Below, one piece after another: positions 52,922 through 62,439 of a stretch of DNA of 64,000 nt. The position numbers and the translations under genes were made by a program. The notes under the pieces were generated by a model. It saw nothing but the letters and a program-made list of their open reading frames with translations, was not told where the DNA came from and ran no database searches. The stretch spans positions 1 through 64,000 of the forward strand of contig NZ_SPQZ01000001.1 of the NCBI RefSeq assembly GCF_004570845.1, read 5' to 3'. The stretch comes from Orlajensenia leifsoniae (GTDB lineage: Bacteria > Actinomycetota > Actinomycetes > Actinomycetales > Microbacteriaceae). Position 1 is the stretch's first letter, and every line of letters begins with the position of its first letter.

Positions 52922-53851
52922 CTAGACGTGCTGCACGTTCTCCTGCAGTCGCGTGCGCACCTCGAACAGCTCGGTGCCGTTGATGCGCGCGGCGCCGGGC
53001 AGGCCGTCGCGCAGCACGCCGGGCAGGCGCGACTGCTCCACGAGCGCCGTCACGGCACCGCGGGCGTGGCCGAGCACCTCGAGTGACTGGGCGGGTGCGC
53101 CGTCGGGCACGACGATGACGAGACCGGTGAACTTCACCTTCGCCCCGCGTGCGATCGACTTGGCCCTGGTCGCGAGGTCGTGCATCGGCCGCTCGCCGCC
53201 GAGCGCCTGCCCGATGAGCTCGCCGCGCTTCACCTTGACGGGGTCGCCCCAGTCCTCGCTCTGGATCGCGAACAGTCCGCTCGGGCCGAGCACGATGTGG
53301 TCGATCTTCGGCGGGACGTGCGAGCCTGCGGCATCCGTCGCCACGTCATGCCAGATGGTGAACCCGATTCCGAGGGTCGAGAGCTGGCGTGCCGTCGCCT
53401 CCTCGGCGAGCGCGTTGGCCAACAGGTGCCGGATCTCGCGCGGCGCGCTGCGCACGAGCTGCGGGTCGTAGAAGTCGGGCACGGTCTCGCCGCGACCGAT
53501 CCACTCGCGCATGTGATCGAGGAAGTACTCGCGGGACCAGCCGCCGGGGTGGCCGAAGGAGCGGGCCGTCGGACGCGAGTCGGTGCGGGGACGCTCCTGG
53601 GGAGTCGACCAGGCCGGAGGCGCGTCTGCGGACGCGAAGGGGCGCGCGCGGTCATAGGCGGCGCGGGCCTCGGGGGTTCCGATCTTCTCCCAGGCGATCT
53701 GCACGGCGTGGAAGCGCTCGGCGGTTCCTCCGGCGTCGGGATGCGTCTGTCGGAGCAGGGTGCGGAACGCTCGCTTCAGTTCGCGGTCGGTCGCAGAGGG
53801 ACTGACGCCGAGCACCTCGTAGGGCGTCGCCGAGATCGGACTGTCGGGCAT
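52922..53851 (-). CDS. J-domain protein fused to a NERD-like domain
   Basis: A 309-residue protein. The N-terminus (residues 8-68) is a J-domain with YEVLGVSPSATDRELKRAFRTLL and the HPD motif in RQTHPDAGG. After a linker, residues 165-260 resemble a NERD nuclease domain (TIWHDVATDAA, KIDHIVLGPSGLFAIQSEDWG). The ExK catalytic pair of PD-(D/E)xK nucleases aligns with Gln-Ser-Glu, so the nuclease centre looks lost. Likely recruits DnaK to a bound partner; function unknown. A TAGCCT -10 lies 6 nt before the ATG. Confidence 0.8.
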   Translation of the reverse strand: MPDSPISATPYEVLGVSPSATDRELKRAFRTLLRQTHPDAGGTAERFHAVQIAWEKIGTPEARAAYDRARPFASADAPPAWSTPQERPRTDSRPTARSFGHPGGWSREYFLDHMREWIGRGETVPDFYDPQLVRSAPREIRHLLANALAEEATARQLSTLGIGFTIWHDVATDAAGSHVPPKIDHIVLGPSGLFAIQSEDWGDPVKVKRGELIGQALGGERPMHDLATRAKSIARGAKVKFTGLVIVVPDGAPAQSLEVLGHARGAVTALVEQSRLPGVLRDGLPGAARINGTELFEVRTRLQENVQHV

Positions 53852-53857
53852 TGATCG

Positions 53858-53863
53858 AGGCTA
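53858..53863 (-). promoter_or_regulatory. -10 element, J-domain/NERD gene (leaderless type)
   Basis: TAGCCT on the minus strand, then CGATCA (6 nt) and the ATG at 53851. Confidence 0.55.
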
Positions 53864-53868
53864 ACCCA

Positions 53869-53934
53869 CTGACAGGCGGTCATCGGGCGCGAACCAGCGC
53901 GCTTACAGGTAGTCATCGGGTGCGAACCAGCGCG
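53869..53934. repeat. 33-bp tandem duplication at a gene 3' end
   Basis: 53869-53901 and 53902-53934 are 33-bp copies with four mismatches. The right copy holds the last codons and stop of the hypothetical gene at 53903-54319; the left copy is a decayed duplicate beyond the stop. Confidence 0.8.
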
Positions 53935-54319
53935 TGCCGTCGCGGTGGCTGATGAGCTGGGCACGGATGCGCACGTCGACGTCGGTGCACGCCGTCGCGA
54001 GCTCTCGCGCCCATGCCCGATCGGCCTCGGTGGACGTCGCCCGCAGTCGTCGTTCCCACACCACGATGATCTGGGCGGCACCGGTCTTCTCGACGATGTC
54101 GGCGATGCGGGAGGCCAGCAACTCGGCGCGGCCGCCGTAGGGCGCCGCCGGATGATCCGCCATCGGGATGACGAGCGGGATCTGCCGATCGTCGGCGTCG
54201 ATGAACAGAAGCCAGAGCTGACGCCGCACGGCCTTCCCGATGAGGGCGTCGACCCTCTCGAGCACCTGTTCGTCCGTCGTGATGGGCTGTCGCGTGGCTT
54301 CATCTGCGCTGAGAGTCAT
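53903..54319 (-). CDS. Hypothetical protein, unknown function
   Basis: A 138-residue soluble protein with alternating hydrophobic strands (RRQLWLLFIDADDRQIPLVIPMADHP) and helices (AELLASRIADIVEKTGAAQIIVVWERR). I do not recognise the family. The ATG at 54319 is the most likely start; in-frame ATGs at 54421, 54397, 54391 and 54445 would extend the N-terminus into the divergent promoter. It lies 51 bp upstream of the J-domain gene on the same strand. Confidence 0.6.
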   Translation of the reverse strand: MTLSADEATRQPITTDEQVLERVDALIGKAVRRQLWLLFIDADDRQIPLVIPMADHPAAPYGGRAELLASRIADIVEKTGAAQIIVVWERRLRATSTEADRAWARELATACTDVDVRIRAQLISHRDGTRWFAPDDYL

Positions 54320-54466
54320 GCGGCCAGCCTGCTCTGCGGCATCCGTGAACCGCAGGTCACGAGGGCAATCGGTGAACTCCGCTTGGGGCATCGACATCTG
54401 GGGAGGAGCCGGTAGAGTCATGCAGGATGCACCGGGGTGGGGCATCAGTTCCGCTGGGGGGACCGC

Positions 54467-54934
54467 ATGATCGCAAGCCGCACCGTCGTCGCGACGGCAC
54501 TCGCACTGACCGTCATCGCGACCCTCGTGGCCTGCAGCACTCCCGAGCCCCCCGCTCCTCCCGTCACCGTGGTCGTGACGGTGACACCGACTCCCACCCC
54601 CACGCCGACTCCCACCCCGGTCGCGGACCTCCCCGCGCCGCAGCCCAGCTTCGAGGTCGTCGTGCCCGTGCCGAACGCCCCGGCTCCCGAAGTCGTCGAG
54701 GGACCGGCCTCCGACCTCGGCGCCCGCGACGGGGCCTCGGCTGCCCCCGAGACCGACGGCAACGGAGCGTTGGTGAGCTACACGGTCGTGGCCGGCGACA
54801 GCTTCTTCGACATCGCGCAGCGCTTCGACCTGCCGCAGCAGCAGCTGTTGCGCATGAACCCGAACATCCCCGACTTCGGCGAGGACATCTACATCGGCAC
54901 CGTCATCAACCTCGACTGGACGACGACGGGCTGA
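54467..54934 (+). CDS. LysM-domain lipoprotein
   Basis: A 155-residue lipoprotein. The signal peptide ends at the lipobox LVAC (Cys23). A Thr-Pro repeat linker (VTVTPTPTPTPTPTP, residues 36-52) and a Pro/Ala-rich stretch follow; Pro-Thr linkers are typical O-mannosylation substrates of Pmt. A single C-terminal LysM domain (SYTVVAGDSFFDIAQRFDLPQQQLLRMNPNI, about residues 104-150) should bind peptidoglycan. GGGGGGA lies upstream of the ATG. Its 3' end overlaps the convergent methyltransferase by 29 bp. Confidence 0.9.
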   Translation: MIASRTVVATALALTVIATLVACSTPEPPAPPVTVVVTVTPTPTPTPTPTPVADLPAPQPSFEVVVPVPNAPAPEVVEGPASDLGARDGASAAPETDGNGALVSYTVVAGDSFFDIAQRFDLPQQQLLRMNPNIPDFGEDIYIGTVINLDWTTTG

Positions 54935-56447
54935 GGATGCCGCCCCGCACCAGCTCGCGCACGGCCGGCAGCAGGTCTGCGGTCAATGCCGTCTCATCGA
55001 CCTCGAGGAGCTGGGCCAGCGCGGCGCAGATGGCGCCGACGGACAGCTCGCCATCGCACGCACCGATGAGTGCGGCGAGCGCCGTGTCGAGCGTGACGGC
55101 ACGCCCGAACCCGCCGCCCTGCCGCAGCACCATGGCCGTCGGGTTCTCATCGCCCGGCCAGTAGTGGCGTTCCTCCGTGACGTCGCCGGCCACGGTCAGC
55201 CGAGCAGCCGACAGCGCGGCGTCGTCGGTGCCGGCCAGCCAGTCGCTCGCGGCCAGGCCGGCCTCGAGGTGCGCGCCGACGCCCCGAGGCTCGATGTCGC
55301 CGAGCGGGCCGTGCTGCTGCTCGGTGCGTGTGAGGGTAACGGATGCCCCGGCCCGCGGCATCCGCAGCACGACGTAGCCGAATCCGACGCCCGAGACCCC
55401 GCGCTCCGCGAAGTCGTCGAGCCACGCCGCGTACAGCCTGTCGAAGTCCGGGGTCGCGGGCGTGGTGCCGCCGTCACGGATCCAGGTCTCCGCGTAGAGC
55501 GCCGCACTCAACACCTCGCGCTCCACGATCCAGTAGTCGAGGCCGACGGAGTCGAGCCACGCGCGCACGCGCGGCAGCCCGTCGTCGCCGTCGTGGTACT
55601 CCCAGTTGCCGAGCAGCTGGGCGGTGCCGCCGGGCTCCAGATGTTCGGCGACGCCCGTGAGCACGGCCTCGACGAGGGCGTCGCCGACCATGCCCCCGTC
55701 GCGGTACTCGTAGGAGGGGACGCCGTCGACGCGTGGAGTGATGACGAACGGAGGATTCGAGACGATGCGATCGAAGCGCTCCCCCGCCACGGGCTCGAAC
55801 AGGCTCCCCAGACGGAACTCGATGTTCTCGAAGCCGTTGAGAGTGGCGTTCATCGCGGCGATCGCGAGAGCCCGCTCGGAGATGTCGGTGGCGACGACCC
55901 GCCGGGCGTGGCGGGCGGCGTGCAGTGCCTGGATGCCGCATCCGGTGCCGAGGTCGAGCACGGAGTCGACCGGAGCCTGGAACATCAGGCCGCTGAGCGT
56001 GAGGGAGGCTCCGCCGACGCCGAGCACGTGGTCCTCGGGGAGTGCGCCTCCCGTGGCGAGTTCGCCGAGATCGGATGCGATCCACCAGGAGCCGGCACCT
56101 GCCGTGTCCTCGAAGGAGTACGGGCGCAGGTCGAGGGCGGCGCGCGCCTGCCCGCCGTCGATGCTCACGAAGCCGAGATCGGCTGCACCCTGCACCCCGA
56201 GGGCGGGGAACGCGACGGCCAGCTCCGGGAGGGTGACGGCACGGCCGAGCACGAAGAGATCGGCGAGAACGGCGACCGCCGGGAGGTCGGAGCGGCCTGC
56301 CCGGAGCGCATCGAGGGCTCGACGGGCGGGAACGCGCTGATCGCGGTGCAGGGCCTCGGCGGCATCAGGGCCCCAGAGACCGGCGAGGGCCGGCACCGTG
56401 TAGCCGGCGGCGGAGAGGTCGGAGCGGAGCAGTTCAACGGGGTTCAC
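54906..56447 (-). CDS. Methyltransferase with HemK/RsmC-type catalytic domain
   Basis: A 513-residue protein. The N-terminal 130 residues are helical and Leu/Ala-rich (substrate recognition). The central SAM domain has VLDLGTGCGIQALHAARHA near residue 165 and the NPPF motif RIVSNPPFVITPRV near 240, typical of methylases acting on N6-adenine, N2-guanine or glutamine. The C-terminal 200 residues are unique to actinobacterial members. The true substrate is unknown. GTG start at 56447 follows the small arginine-rich gene by 14 bp. Confidence 0.87.
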   Translation of the reverse strand: MNPVELLRSDLSAAGYTVPALAGLWGPDAAEALHRDQRVPARRALDALRAGRSDLPAVAVLADLFVLGRAVTLPELAVAFPALGVQGAADLGFVSIDGGQARAALDLRPYSFEDTAGAGSWWIASDLGELATGGALPEDHVLGVGGASLTLSGLMFQAPVDSVLDLGTGCGIQALHAARHARRVVATDISERALAIAAMNATLNGFENIEFRLGSLFEPVAGERFDRIVSNPPFVITPRVDGVPSYEYRDGGMVGDALVEAVLTGVAEHLEPGGTAQLLGNWEYHDGDDGLPRVRAWLDSVGLDYWIVEREVLSAALYAETWIRDGGTTPATPDFDRLYAAWLDDFAERGVSGVGFGYVVLRMPRAGASVTLTRTEQQHGPLGDIEPRGVGAHLEAGLAASDWLAGTDDAALSAARLTVAGDVTEERHYWPGDENPTAMVLRQGGGFGRAVTLDTALAALIGACDGELSVGAICAALAQLLEVDETALTADLLPAVRELVRGGILSPSSSSRG

Positions 56448-56461
56448 ACCCCTATTGAACC

Positions 56462-56680
56462 TCAGCCGTGAGCGAGGTGAGTGCCGTGCTCCTGAGCGCG
56501 ATGACGCTCGACGCGCGCCGGCACGAGGACCCACACCCGAAGTCGGGCGCGGAAGAGGTGCCGCGACTCGCGACGGGCGGCGATGGCGCGGCGGCGACGG
56601 ATCTCGAGCTCCCGGATGACGGCGACGTCGTCATCGGTGCGGAAGACGGCCTGGGCTGTGTACTGGCTGAGTGCTGGCAT
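56462..56680 (-). CDS. Small arginine-rich protein, upstream of the methyltransferase
   Basis: A 72-residue protein, MPALSQYTAQAVFRTDDDVAVIRELEIRRRRAIAARRESR then a basic tail ending THLAHG. It resembles the protein at 62436-62639: QY at the same position, an R-x(4) spacer, then ERRRRA-type cluster and LAH ending. Thirteen Arg in the first half suggest nucleic-acid or acidic-partner binding. CACGCT 6 nt before the ATG could be a weak -10; GGAGGA immediately before the ATG is too close to act as Shine-Dalgarno. Start codon aligns with the related protein. Confidence 0.55.
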   Translation of the reverse strand: MPALSQYTAQAVFRTDDDVAVIRELEIRRRRAIAARRESRHLFRARLRVWVLVPARVERHRAQEHGTHLAHG

Positions 56681-56837
56681 TCCTCCAGCGTGCTCCCGGC
56701 GTTCCGCATGCGGCTCGGGGCGCACCCCTCGTCGCCTGGGGGCGCGTCCTGAGATCCCGTGAGGAATTCTCGCTCCGGCATCCGACATGCGGGGTTATAT
56801 TCACCGCCCGTTCAGTCTTGTCTGCTTTGGTTTCCCT

Positions 56838-57788
56838 GTGATCCCCAGAACGGCCGAGCACCCACGGCCCGACCATTTCATCCTCCACATCAGCGACACC
56901 CACCTGCTCGCCGGCAACGGCAGGTTGTACGGGACTGTCGACAGCGAACGTCACCTGCGTGACCTGTTCGCCTCCCTCGAAGCCTCCGGCGGACGCCCGG
57001 AGGCCATCGTCTTCACCGGCGACCTCGCCGACAAGGGCGAGCCGGACGCCTACAGCCGCATCCGTGCGATCGTCGACCCCGTGGCGGAGCGGCTCGGCTC
57101 CCGCGTGGTCTGGGTCATGGGCAACCACGACGACAGGGCCGCCTTCCGGGCAGGACTGCTCGACGAGGCGCCATCGACGGCTCCCGTCGATGCCGTGACG
57201 TGGCTCGGCGACCTGCGCATCATCACGCTCGACACGAGTGTTCCCGGCCATCACCACGGTGAGGTCTCCAGCGCCCAGCTCGACTGGCTCGCCGCGGAGC
57301 TCTCGACCATCGCGCCCGACGGGACGATCCTCGCGATGCACCACCCGCCTGTTCCGTCCGTGCTCGACCTGGCCGTCTCCGTGGAGCTCCGCGACCAGAT
57401 GGACCTGGCCGAGGTGCTCGCCGGCAGCGACGTGCGCAGCATCATCGCCGGACATCTGCACTACTCGTCGATGGCGACCTTCGCGGGCATCCCCGTGTCC
57501 GTCGCCTCAGCCAGCTGCTACACCCAGGACCTCACGGTTCCCGTCGGCGGCACACGTCCCCGTGATGGTGCACGGGCCTTCAACCTCATCCACGTGTACC
57601 CGACGACGGTGCTGCACTCCGTGGTGCCGCTCGGCGAGTTCCCTGCACTCGACTTCGTCGACGCTCAGGAGACCGAGCGCAGGCTCGAGTCCGTCGGCAT
57701 CCGCATCTCGGAGCCCGTCAGGCCCCTGGTGCAGCAGAGCGCACATCGTTCAGCTCCGCCGACGACTCCGATCCCGATTCTGGTCTGA
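56838..57788 (+). CDS. cpdA: Class III cAMP phosphodiesterase-like metallophosphoesterase
   Basis: A 316-residue calcineurin-like phosphoesterase of the CpdA type, hydrolysing 3',5'-cAMP or other phosphodiesters. All five metal motifs are present: [30 protein letters not shown] and [11 protein letters not shown]. The GTG at 56838 is chosen because 13 residues before the first motif match the family; an ATG at 56787 would place an AT-rich TATATT promoter-like segment inside the coding region. The 3' end overlaps the Stealth gene by 71 bp. Confidence 0.88.
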   Translation: MIPRTAEHPRPDHFILHISDTHLLAGNGRLYGTVDSERHLRDLFASLEASGGRPEAIVFTGDLADKGEPDAYSRIRAIVDPVAERLGSRVVWVMGNHDDRAAFRAGLLDEAPSTAPVDAVTWLGDLRIITLDTSVPGHHHGEVSSAQLDWLAAELSTIAPDGTILAMHHPPVPSVLDLAVSVELRDQMDLAEVLAGSDVRSIIAGHLHYSSMATFAGIPVSVASASCYTQDLTVPVGGTRPRDGARAFNLIHVYPTTVLHSVVPLGEFPALDFVDAQETERRLESVGIRISEPVRPLVQQSAHRSAPPTTPIPILV

Positions 57789-59421
57789 CCTTCTCCCACG
57801 GAGCCGGGAACGGGAAATAGCGCTCGAGGAAGTCCGTGACGGCTGCCGTGCGCTCCTCGACGGAGATCTCCGGCTTCGAGCCGTCGTTGAGGCAGAACAT
57901 GTCCTGGTCGCGACGCTTCAGCAGGCGCGACATCTGGTCTGGGGCCATCGCGAGGGTGGTCTCGATGTACTTGACCTTCGCCTGCGTCTGCACGACGGCT
58001 CGACCGGTCATGAGCGAGTAGTAGTGGTACAGCGAGTTCGTGACCGAGATGTCCGTGGCCGAACGGAATCGGCTGGCCGCGGTACGGGTGAAGTCCTCGG
58101 GGAACTCCTCGGTCTCCATGGTGCGCATGACGCTCTTGCGGAGCGGCGCCGCGCAGTGTTCGAGGTGCCGCGTGGTGACCTTGCCGAAGCGGTCCTGGAG
58201 GAGACGTCGGTTGACGCGGGCGGCGTTCTCGAATCCACTGCGCGTCGGGTCGTTCTCGCCGAGGCCGATGCGGGTGGACGCTTCGACGAACTTCGTGATG
58301 CCGCCGGGCGAGAAGAACAGCTCGGGTGAGAGCGGGCGCCCGAAGAACATGTCGTCGTTCGAGTAGAGGAAGTGCTCGGCGATCCCCGGGATGTTGTGCA
58401 GCTGGCTCTCGACGGCATGCGAGTTGTGCGTCGGGAGCACGCTCGGGTCGGCGAAGAAGTCCTCGCTGCGCATGATCGTGACCTTGGGGTGCTCCGCGAG
58501 CCACTCGGGAGCGGGCGAGTCCGTCGCGATGAAGATGCGGCGCACCCAGGGCGCGAACATGTAGACGCTGCGCAGTGCGTACTTGAGCTCGTCGATCTGG
58601 CGGTAGCGCGCCTCGTTGTCGTCGCCGTCGCCGACCACGTAGGCCTGCATGCGCTTGGCGCGCTCGCGCACGAAGTCGGCGCTCGATCCGTCGACCCACG
58701 AGAACACCATGTCGATGTCGAAGTCGATGTCGCTCGCGTGGGTGGCGAACATGTTCTCGAGGGTGCGCCAGCGACGCCCGTAGAGCTCCACAGAGTCCTC
58801 GACGGCCTCGGATCGCGGCATCCGCTCGCGCATCAGGCTGTTGGGACGCGGGGCGACGATCTCCTCGTCGCCGAAGCGCCAGAACTCGAGCTGGAACGCC
58901 GTCTCGGCTCCGTAGCGGAGCCGCCCGATCGGCTCGACGCGGGGACGGTAGAGCCTGAAGACCGAGGCCTTGCGCTTCGCCGAGAGGGTTCCGTCGGCGA
59001 CGAGGACGTCGCGGAGGCCATGGTGGTCGACGGTCTGCGAGTAGAACGGTTCGTTGGCGAAGGCCGTGGCGAGGGCCGCGCACACCTCACGGCGGCTGCG
59101 GCGATCGACGGCGATGACGGCGCGGTCGCCGTCGCCGCGCACGAGGAGGAACTCGATGCCGGCGGCGATGAGGGCGTCACGCACGGCGATGAGGTCTTCG
59201 ATCATCGACTCGCGGGGGGTGAAGTGGCCCGTGGCGAGCGCGTACTGGCCCTTGCGGAGGACGAGGTCGTCGCGACCGAACCGGGTGCGGCCATCGGGGG
59301 CGCCGATGAGCAGGGGTTCGGGCAGCGCGGACAGTGATCCGCGCCGTCGCTTCGGGGTCGGCTGGCGCCCGAATGCGACGGGTCGCTCGACCCGGTCTCC
59401 CGTATGTGCATGCTCGGTCAT
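57718..59421 (-). CDS. Stealth-family polysaccharide phosphotransferase
   Basis: A 567-residue enzyme that transfers hexose 1-phosphate to glycans, as in capsule and teichoic-acid-like polymers. Stealth CR1 is [15 protein letters not shown] and CR2 is [28 protein letters not shown] near residue 275; CR3 [16 protein letters not shown] and CR4 [11 protein letters not shown] region are also present. It has Shine-Dalgarno GGGGAGG 9 nt before the ATG. The only visible glycan-polymer gene here; cell-wall polysaccharide synthesis is likely. Confidence 0.9.
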   Translation of the reverse strand: MTEHAHTGDRVERPVAFGRQPTPKRRRGSLSALPEPLLIGAPDGRTRFGRDDLVLRKGQYALATGHFTPRESMIEDLIAVRDALIAAGIEFLLVRGDGDRAVIAVDRRSRREVCAALATAFANEPFYSQTVDHHGLRDVLVADGTLSAKRKASVFRLYRPRVEPIGRLRYGAETAFQLEFWRFGDEEIVAPRPNSLMRERMPRSEAVEDSVELYGRRWRTLENMFATHASDIDFDIDMVFSWVDGSSADFVRERAKRMQAYVVGDGDDNEARYRQIDELKYALRSVYMFAPWVRRIFIATDSPAPEWLAEHPKVTIMRSEDFFADPSVLPTHNSHAVESQLHNIPGIAEHFLYSNDDMFFGRPLSPELFFSPGGITKFVEASTRIGLGENDPTRSGFENAARVNRRLLQDRFGKVTTRHLEHCAAPLRKSVMRTMETEEFPEDFTRTAASRFRSATDISVTNSLYHYYSLMTGRAVVQTQAKVKYIETTLAMAPDQMSRLLKRRDQDMFCLNDGSKPEISVEERTAAVTDFLERYFPFPAPWEKVRPESGSESSAELNDVRSAAPGA

Positions 59422-59481
59422 ATGGACCCGCCTCCCCTCGTTGGTCTCCCTCGATCCTAAGCGAGAGATCGAGGCGCTCCG

Positions 59482-62439
59482 TCAGCGGGTGGCGGCGCCG
59501 GCGAGGAACACGGCCTCGGTGCGCGTCGACGCGCCGAGCTTGCGCAGGATCGCCGAGACGTGCACGCTCGCCGTCTTGCCGCTGATGAAGAGCTCGGTGC
59601 CGATCTCGCGGTTGCTGAGGCCACGGGCGACGAGCTCCAGCACCTGCTGCTCGCGCGGCGTGAGCGGCTCGGCGGCGGCATCCGGTGCCGGATCGGAGAC
59701 AGGCTGGGACGGGGGCTCTGCGTTCACCCGTGCCCGCCGTGCCACCGCACGAGCCTGGTCGCCGACGAGTCCGATGCCGATGCTGTCCGCGTCGGCGACG
59801 GCCGCCTGGAGGCTCTCGTGCGCACCGACCCTGTCGCCGGCGGCGATCTGCGCCTCGGCCAATCGGAGGGAGGCGTACGGGCCGAGATGCACCGGACCAC
59901 CCGCCGCAGCCGTGCGCGCCCGGCGCCACAGGACGGGATCGAGCCCCGTGCCCGCCGAGCCGCCCAGCTCGGCTTCGACGAACGCGGTCCAGACCGGGGC
60001 CGTGGGCCACCCCGCAAGGTCGGCCGAGGCACCGCGCACGTCGCTCGCCGCAGCGTCGATGTCGATCGATGATGCCGCTTCCGGGTTGGAGCGACGAATG
60101 CCGGCGAGTGCTCGAGCGGCGACGGCGAGGAGCGGCAGGTCGTAACCGGGAAGACTGCGGTGCTCCGCACGGAACACGACGCTCGCCTCCTCCCACGCAC
60201 GCTCGTCGTCGCCCTCGGCGATCGCGATCTCGGCCGCGAGCCTGGCGATGCCCAGTCGGGTCTGCATCTCGGCCTCGACGAGCGAGGCGATGGACGGGGC
60301 CAGCGATCGGAACATGACGGCGGCACCGGACACGTCTCCGCGCCAGAGCATTCCCCACATGCGTGCCCTCTGCAGGTACACCCTGAAGGCGAAGGGCGGA
60401 TCGAGCGAGAGCCCGCGCTCGATCAGGGCGTCGGCGCGATCCCACTCCCCCAACGCGTAGTAGGGGTCGACCGCGTTGGAGGCGAGGATGACACCTGAGA
60501 TGCGCTCGACACCGAGCTCGCGGGCCCGCGCCAGGCCGCTCTCGGCGAGCTGCACAGCCGACCGGTACCGGCCGAGCAGGTAGTGCACGTCGGAGATGTT
60601 GACCCTGTAGCGGAGCCCGGCCACGCGATCGCCGTCGCCGAGGACGCGCGCCCGCTCCAGCTCGGCGAGGCCGCCCTCGACGTCGCCGTTGTGCACCATG
60701 CTCACGCCCGCGATGTTGTGGGCGACCGAGGAGTAGCGGTCGGAGCCCGCTGCGGCGGCCTCGGTCGAGGCATCCGTCGCCATCGCGATGGCCTCCTGCG
60801 CGCGTCCCTCGATCATCAGGCGCCCAGCGAGTGCCGTGAGCATGGTGGCACGCAGCTCACCGGGGCTGCCGGGCGGGACGAGCGCGACCGCCTGCTCGAG
60901 AAGCGGGACCGTGCCGGTTCGACCGGCATTGCCGAGGTAGTACGCCTTGTCGCGCAGGGCACGCGCGTACTGCAGCGGCCGGTCGGGGCTGCCGTCGGCC
61001 AGGGCGAGATCGATGAGGGCGAGCGAGCGTTCGTTCTCACCGGCGTTGCGTAGATGCGAGGATGTGCGGCCGAGGAGTTCGAGGCGATTCATGCCGGCGA
61101 CCCGCTCGGGTTCCGCGACCTGGTCCCAGAGCTCGAGGGCGCGCTCGCCCATCTGCCCGGCGGTGGCGTAGGCGAAGGCCGCACGCGCCTCCTCCCTGGC
61201 GGCGAGCGTGGCCGGGAACGCCTTCTCCGGAACGTGGGCCGCCATCCAGTGGTAGGAGATCTCGGCCGCGACGCGGCGGGAACCAGCGGTGCGCTCGAGA
61301 GCCTCCGCATAGGCCGCGTGGAAGCGCCCGCGCTCCCCCGGGAGCAGTTCTGCATGGATCGCCTCGCGCACGAGGGCGTGCCGGAAGGCGTAGTCGTCGT
61401 CACCGGCCACGAGCACACTCGCGAAGACCGCCTCGCGGATGGCGGCGTCGAGGTCTTCGGCCGCGCCGCTGTGCACGGCGGCGATCAGCTCGTGCGGCAC
61501 GCGCACACCGCCCGCCGCGAGCAGACGGAGAACGGCCTGGGTGCCCGGTTCGAGGCGCTCGTAGCGGGCCAACAGCAGGTCGCGCAAGGTGTCGGGCAGC
61601 CCGTCGTCGGTCGGGCAGGTGTCGAGGCCGAGGAGCTCCTCGACGAAGAAGGGGACTCCCTCGCTGCGGGCAGCGGTGCGGGCGAGAAGGTCGGGATCGG
61701 GGACGCCGCCGAGGATCGCCTTCACCTGACGACGCACCTGCGCCTTGGTGAGACGGGCGAGCTCCCACCGGTCGACGGCCCGCCCGCGGTCGAGTTCGGT
61801 GAGGAAACCCCGCACGGGATGGCCGCGGGTCACGTCGTCGCTGCGGTAGGTGAGCACGAGCAGAAGTCGACCGCGCCGCACGGCCCTGATGAGGAAGCGC
61901 AGCAGGGTGAGACTCGCCGCGTCGATCCAGTGCAGGTCTTCCACGACGGCGACGACCGAGCGGTCGTGGGAGAACCTCTCGAGGACGACGGCCACGGCCT
62001 CGTGCAGTTGCGCCGACGATCCGGCATCGGTGTCGCCCTGCGCGAGCTCGGGGAGCAGAGCTGTCAGTGCGGGGCGACCGGGGCCGGCCGCATTCATGAC
62101 GGCCTCGGCGCCGACCTCGGCGATGAGACTGCGCAGCACGTCTTTGACGGGCGCGTACGGCGCCGCGACAGTGCCCAGATCGACGGACTGGCCGCGGAGG
62201 ACGAGAACCTCGGGCGGAACCGATGCGGTGAACTCTGCCAGCAGGCGGGTCTTGCCGATGCCGGCCTCGCCGCCGATCACGGCGGTGCGGGGCACGCCGT
62301 CGGCCACGGCCTCGAGGAGCCCCCGAAGCCGCTCGAGATCACCTTCACGCCCGACCATCTGCGGGCTCGACATCGACGCCGGCACCATTCGATCGTGCCA
62401 CGGACCGCCGACATCCGTCAGTCGGGAGAAGGACGTCAT
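59482..62439 (-). CDS. LAL-family LuxR transcriptional regulator with AAA/STAND ATPase
   Basis: A 985-residue regulator. The N-terminal NTPase has Walker A VIGGEAGIGKTRLLAEF (about residue 53), Walker B VVAVVEDLHWIDAAS, then a helical TPR-like region of about 600 residues, and a C-terminal LuxR HTH (LTPREQQVLELVARGLSNREIGTELFISGKTASVHVSAILRKL). This is the MalT/LAL architecture. Its ATG overlaps the stop of the small arginine-rich gene as ATGA, so the two proteins are made together. Confidence 0.93.
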   Translation of the reverse strand: MTSFSRLTDVGGPWHDRMVPASMSSPQMVGREGDLERLRGLLEAVADGVPRTAVIGGEAGIGKTRLLAEFTASVPPEVLVLRGQSVDLGTVAAPYAPVKDVLRSLIAEVGAEAVMNAAGPGRPALTALLPELAQGDTDAGSSAQLHEAVAVVLERFSHDRSVVAVVEDLHWIDAASLTLLRFLIRAVRRGRLLLVLTYRSDDVTRGHPVRGFLTELDRGRAVDRWELARLTKAQVRRQVKAILGGVPDPDLLARTAARSEGVPFFVEELLGLDTCPTDDGLPDTLRDLLLARYERLEPGTQAVLRLLAAGGVRVPHELIAAVHSGAAEDLDAAIREAVFASVLVAGDDDYAFRHALVREAIHAELLPGERGRFHAAYAEALERTAGSRRVAAEISYHWMAAHVPEKAFPATLAAREEARAAFAYATAGQMGERALELWDQVAEPERVAGMNRLELLGRTSSHLRNAGENERSLALIDLALADGSPDRPLQYARALRDKAYYLGNAGRTGTVPLLEQAVALVPPGSPGELRATMLTALAGRLMIEGRAQEAIAMATDASTEAAAAGSDRYSSVAHNIAGVSMVHNGDVEGGLAELERARVLGDGDRVAGLRYRVNISDVHYLLGRYRSAVQLAESGLARARELGVERISGVILASNAVDPYYALGEWDRADALIERGLSLDPPFAFRVYLQRARMWGMLWRGDVSGAAVMFRSLAPSIASLVEAEMQTRLGIARLAAEIAIAEGDDERAWEEASVVFRAEHRSLPGYDLPLLAVAARALAGIRRSNPEAASSIDIDAAASDVRGASADLAGWPTAPVWTAFVEAELGGSAGTGLDPVLWRRARTAAAGGPVHLGPYASLRLAEAQIAAGDRVGAHESLQAAVADADSIGIGLVGDQARAVARRARVNAEPPSQPVSDPAPDAAAEPLTPREQQVLELVARGLSNREIGTELFISGKTASVHVSAILRKLGASTRTEAVFLAGAATR

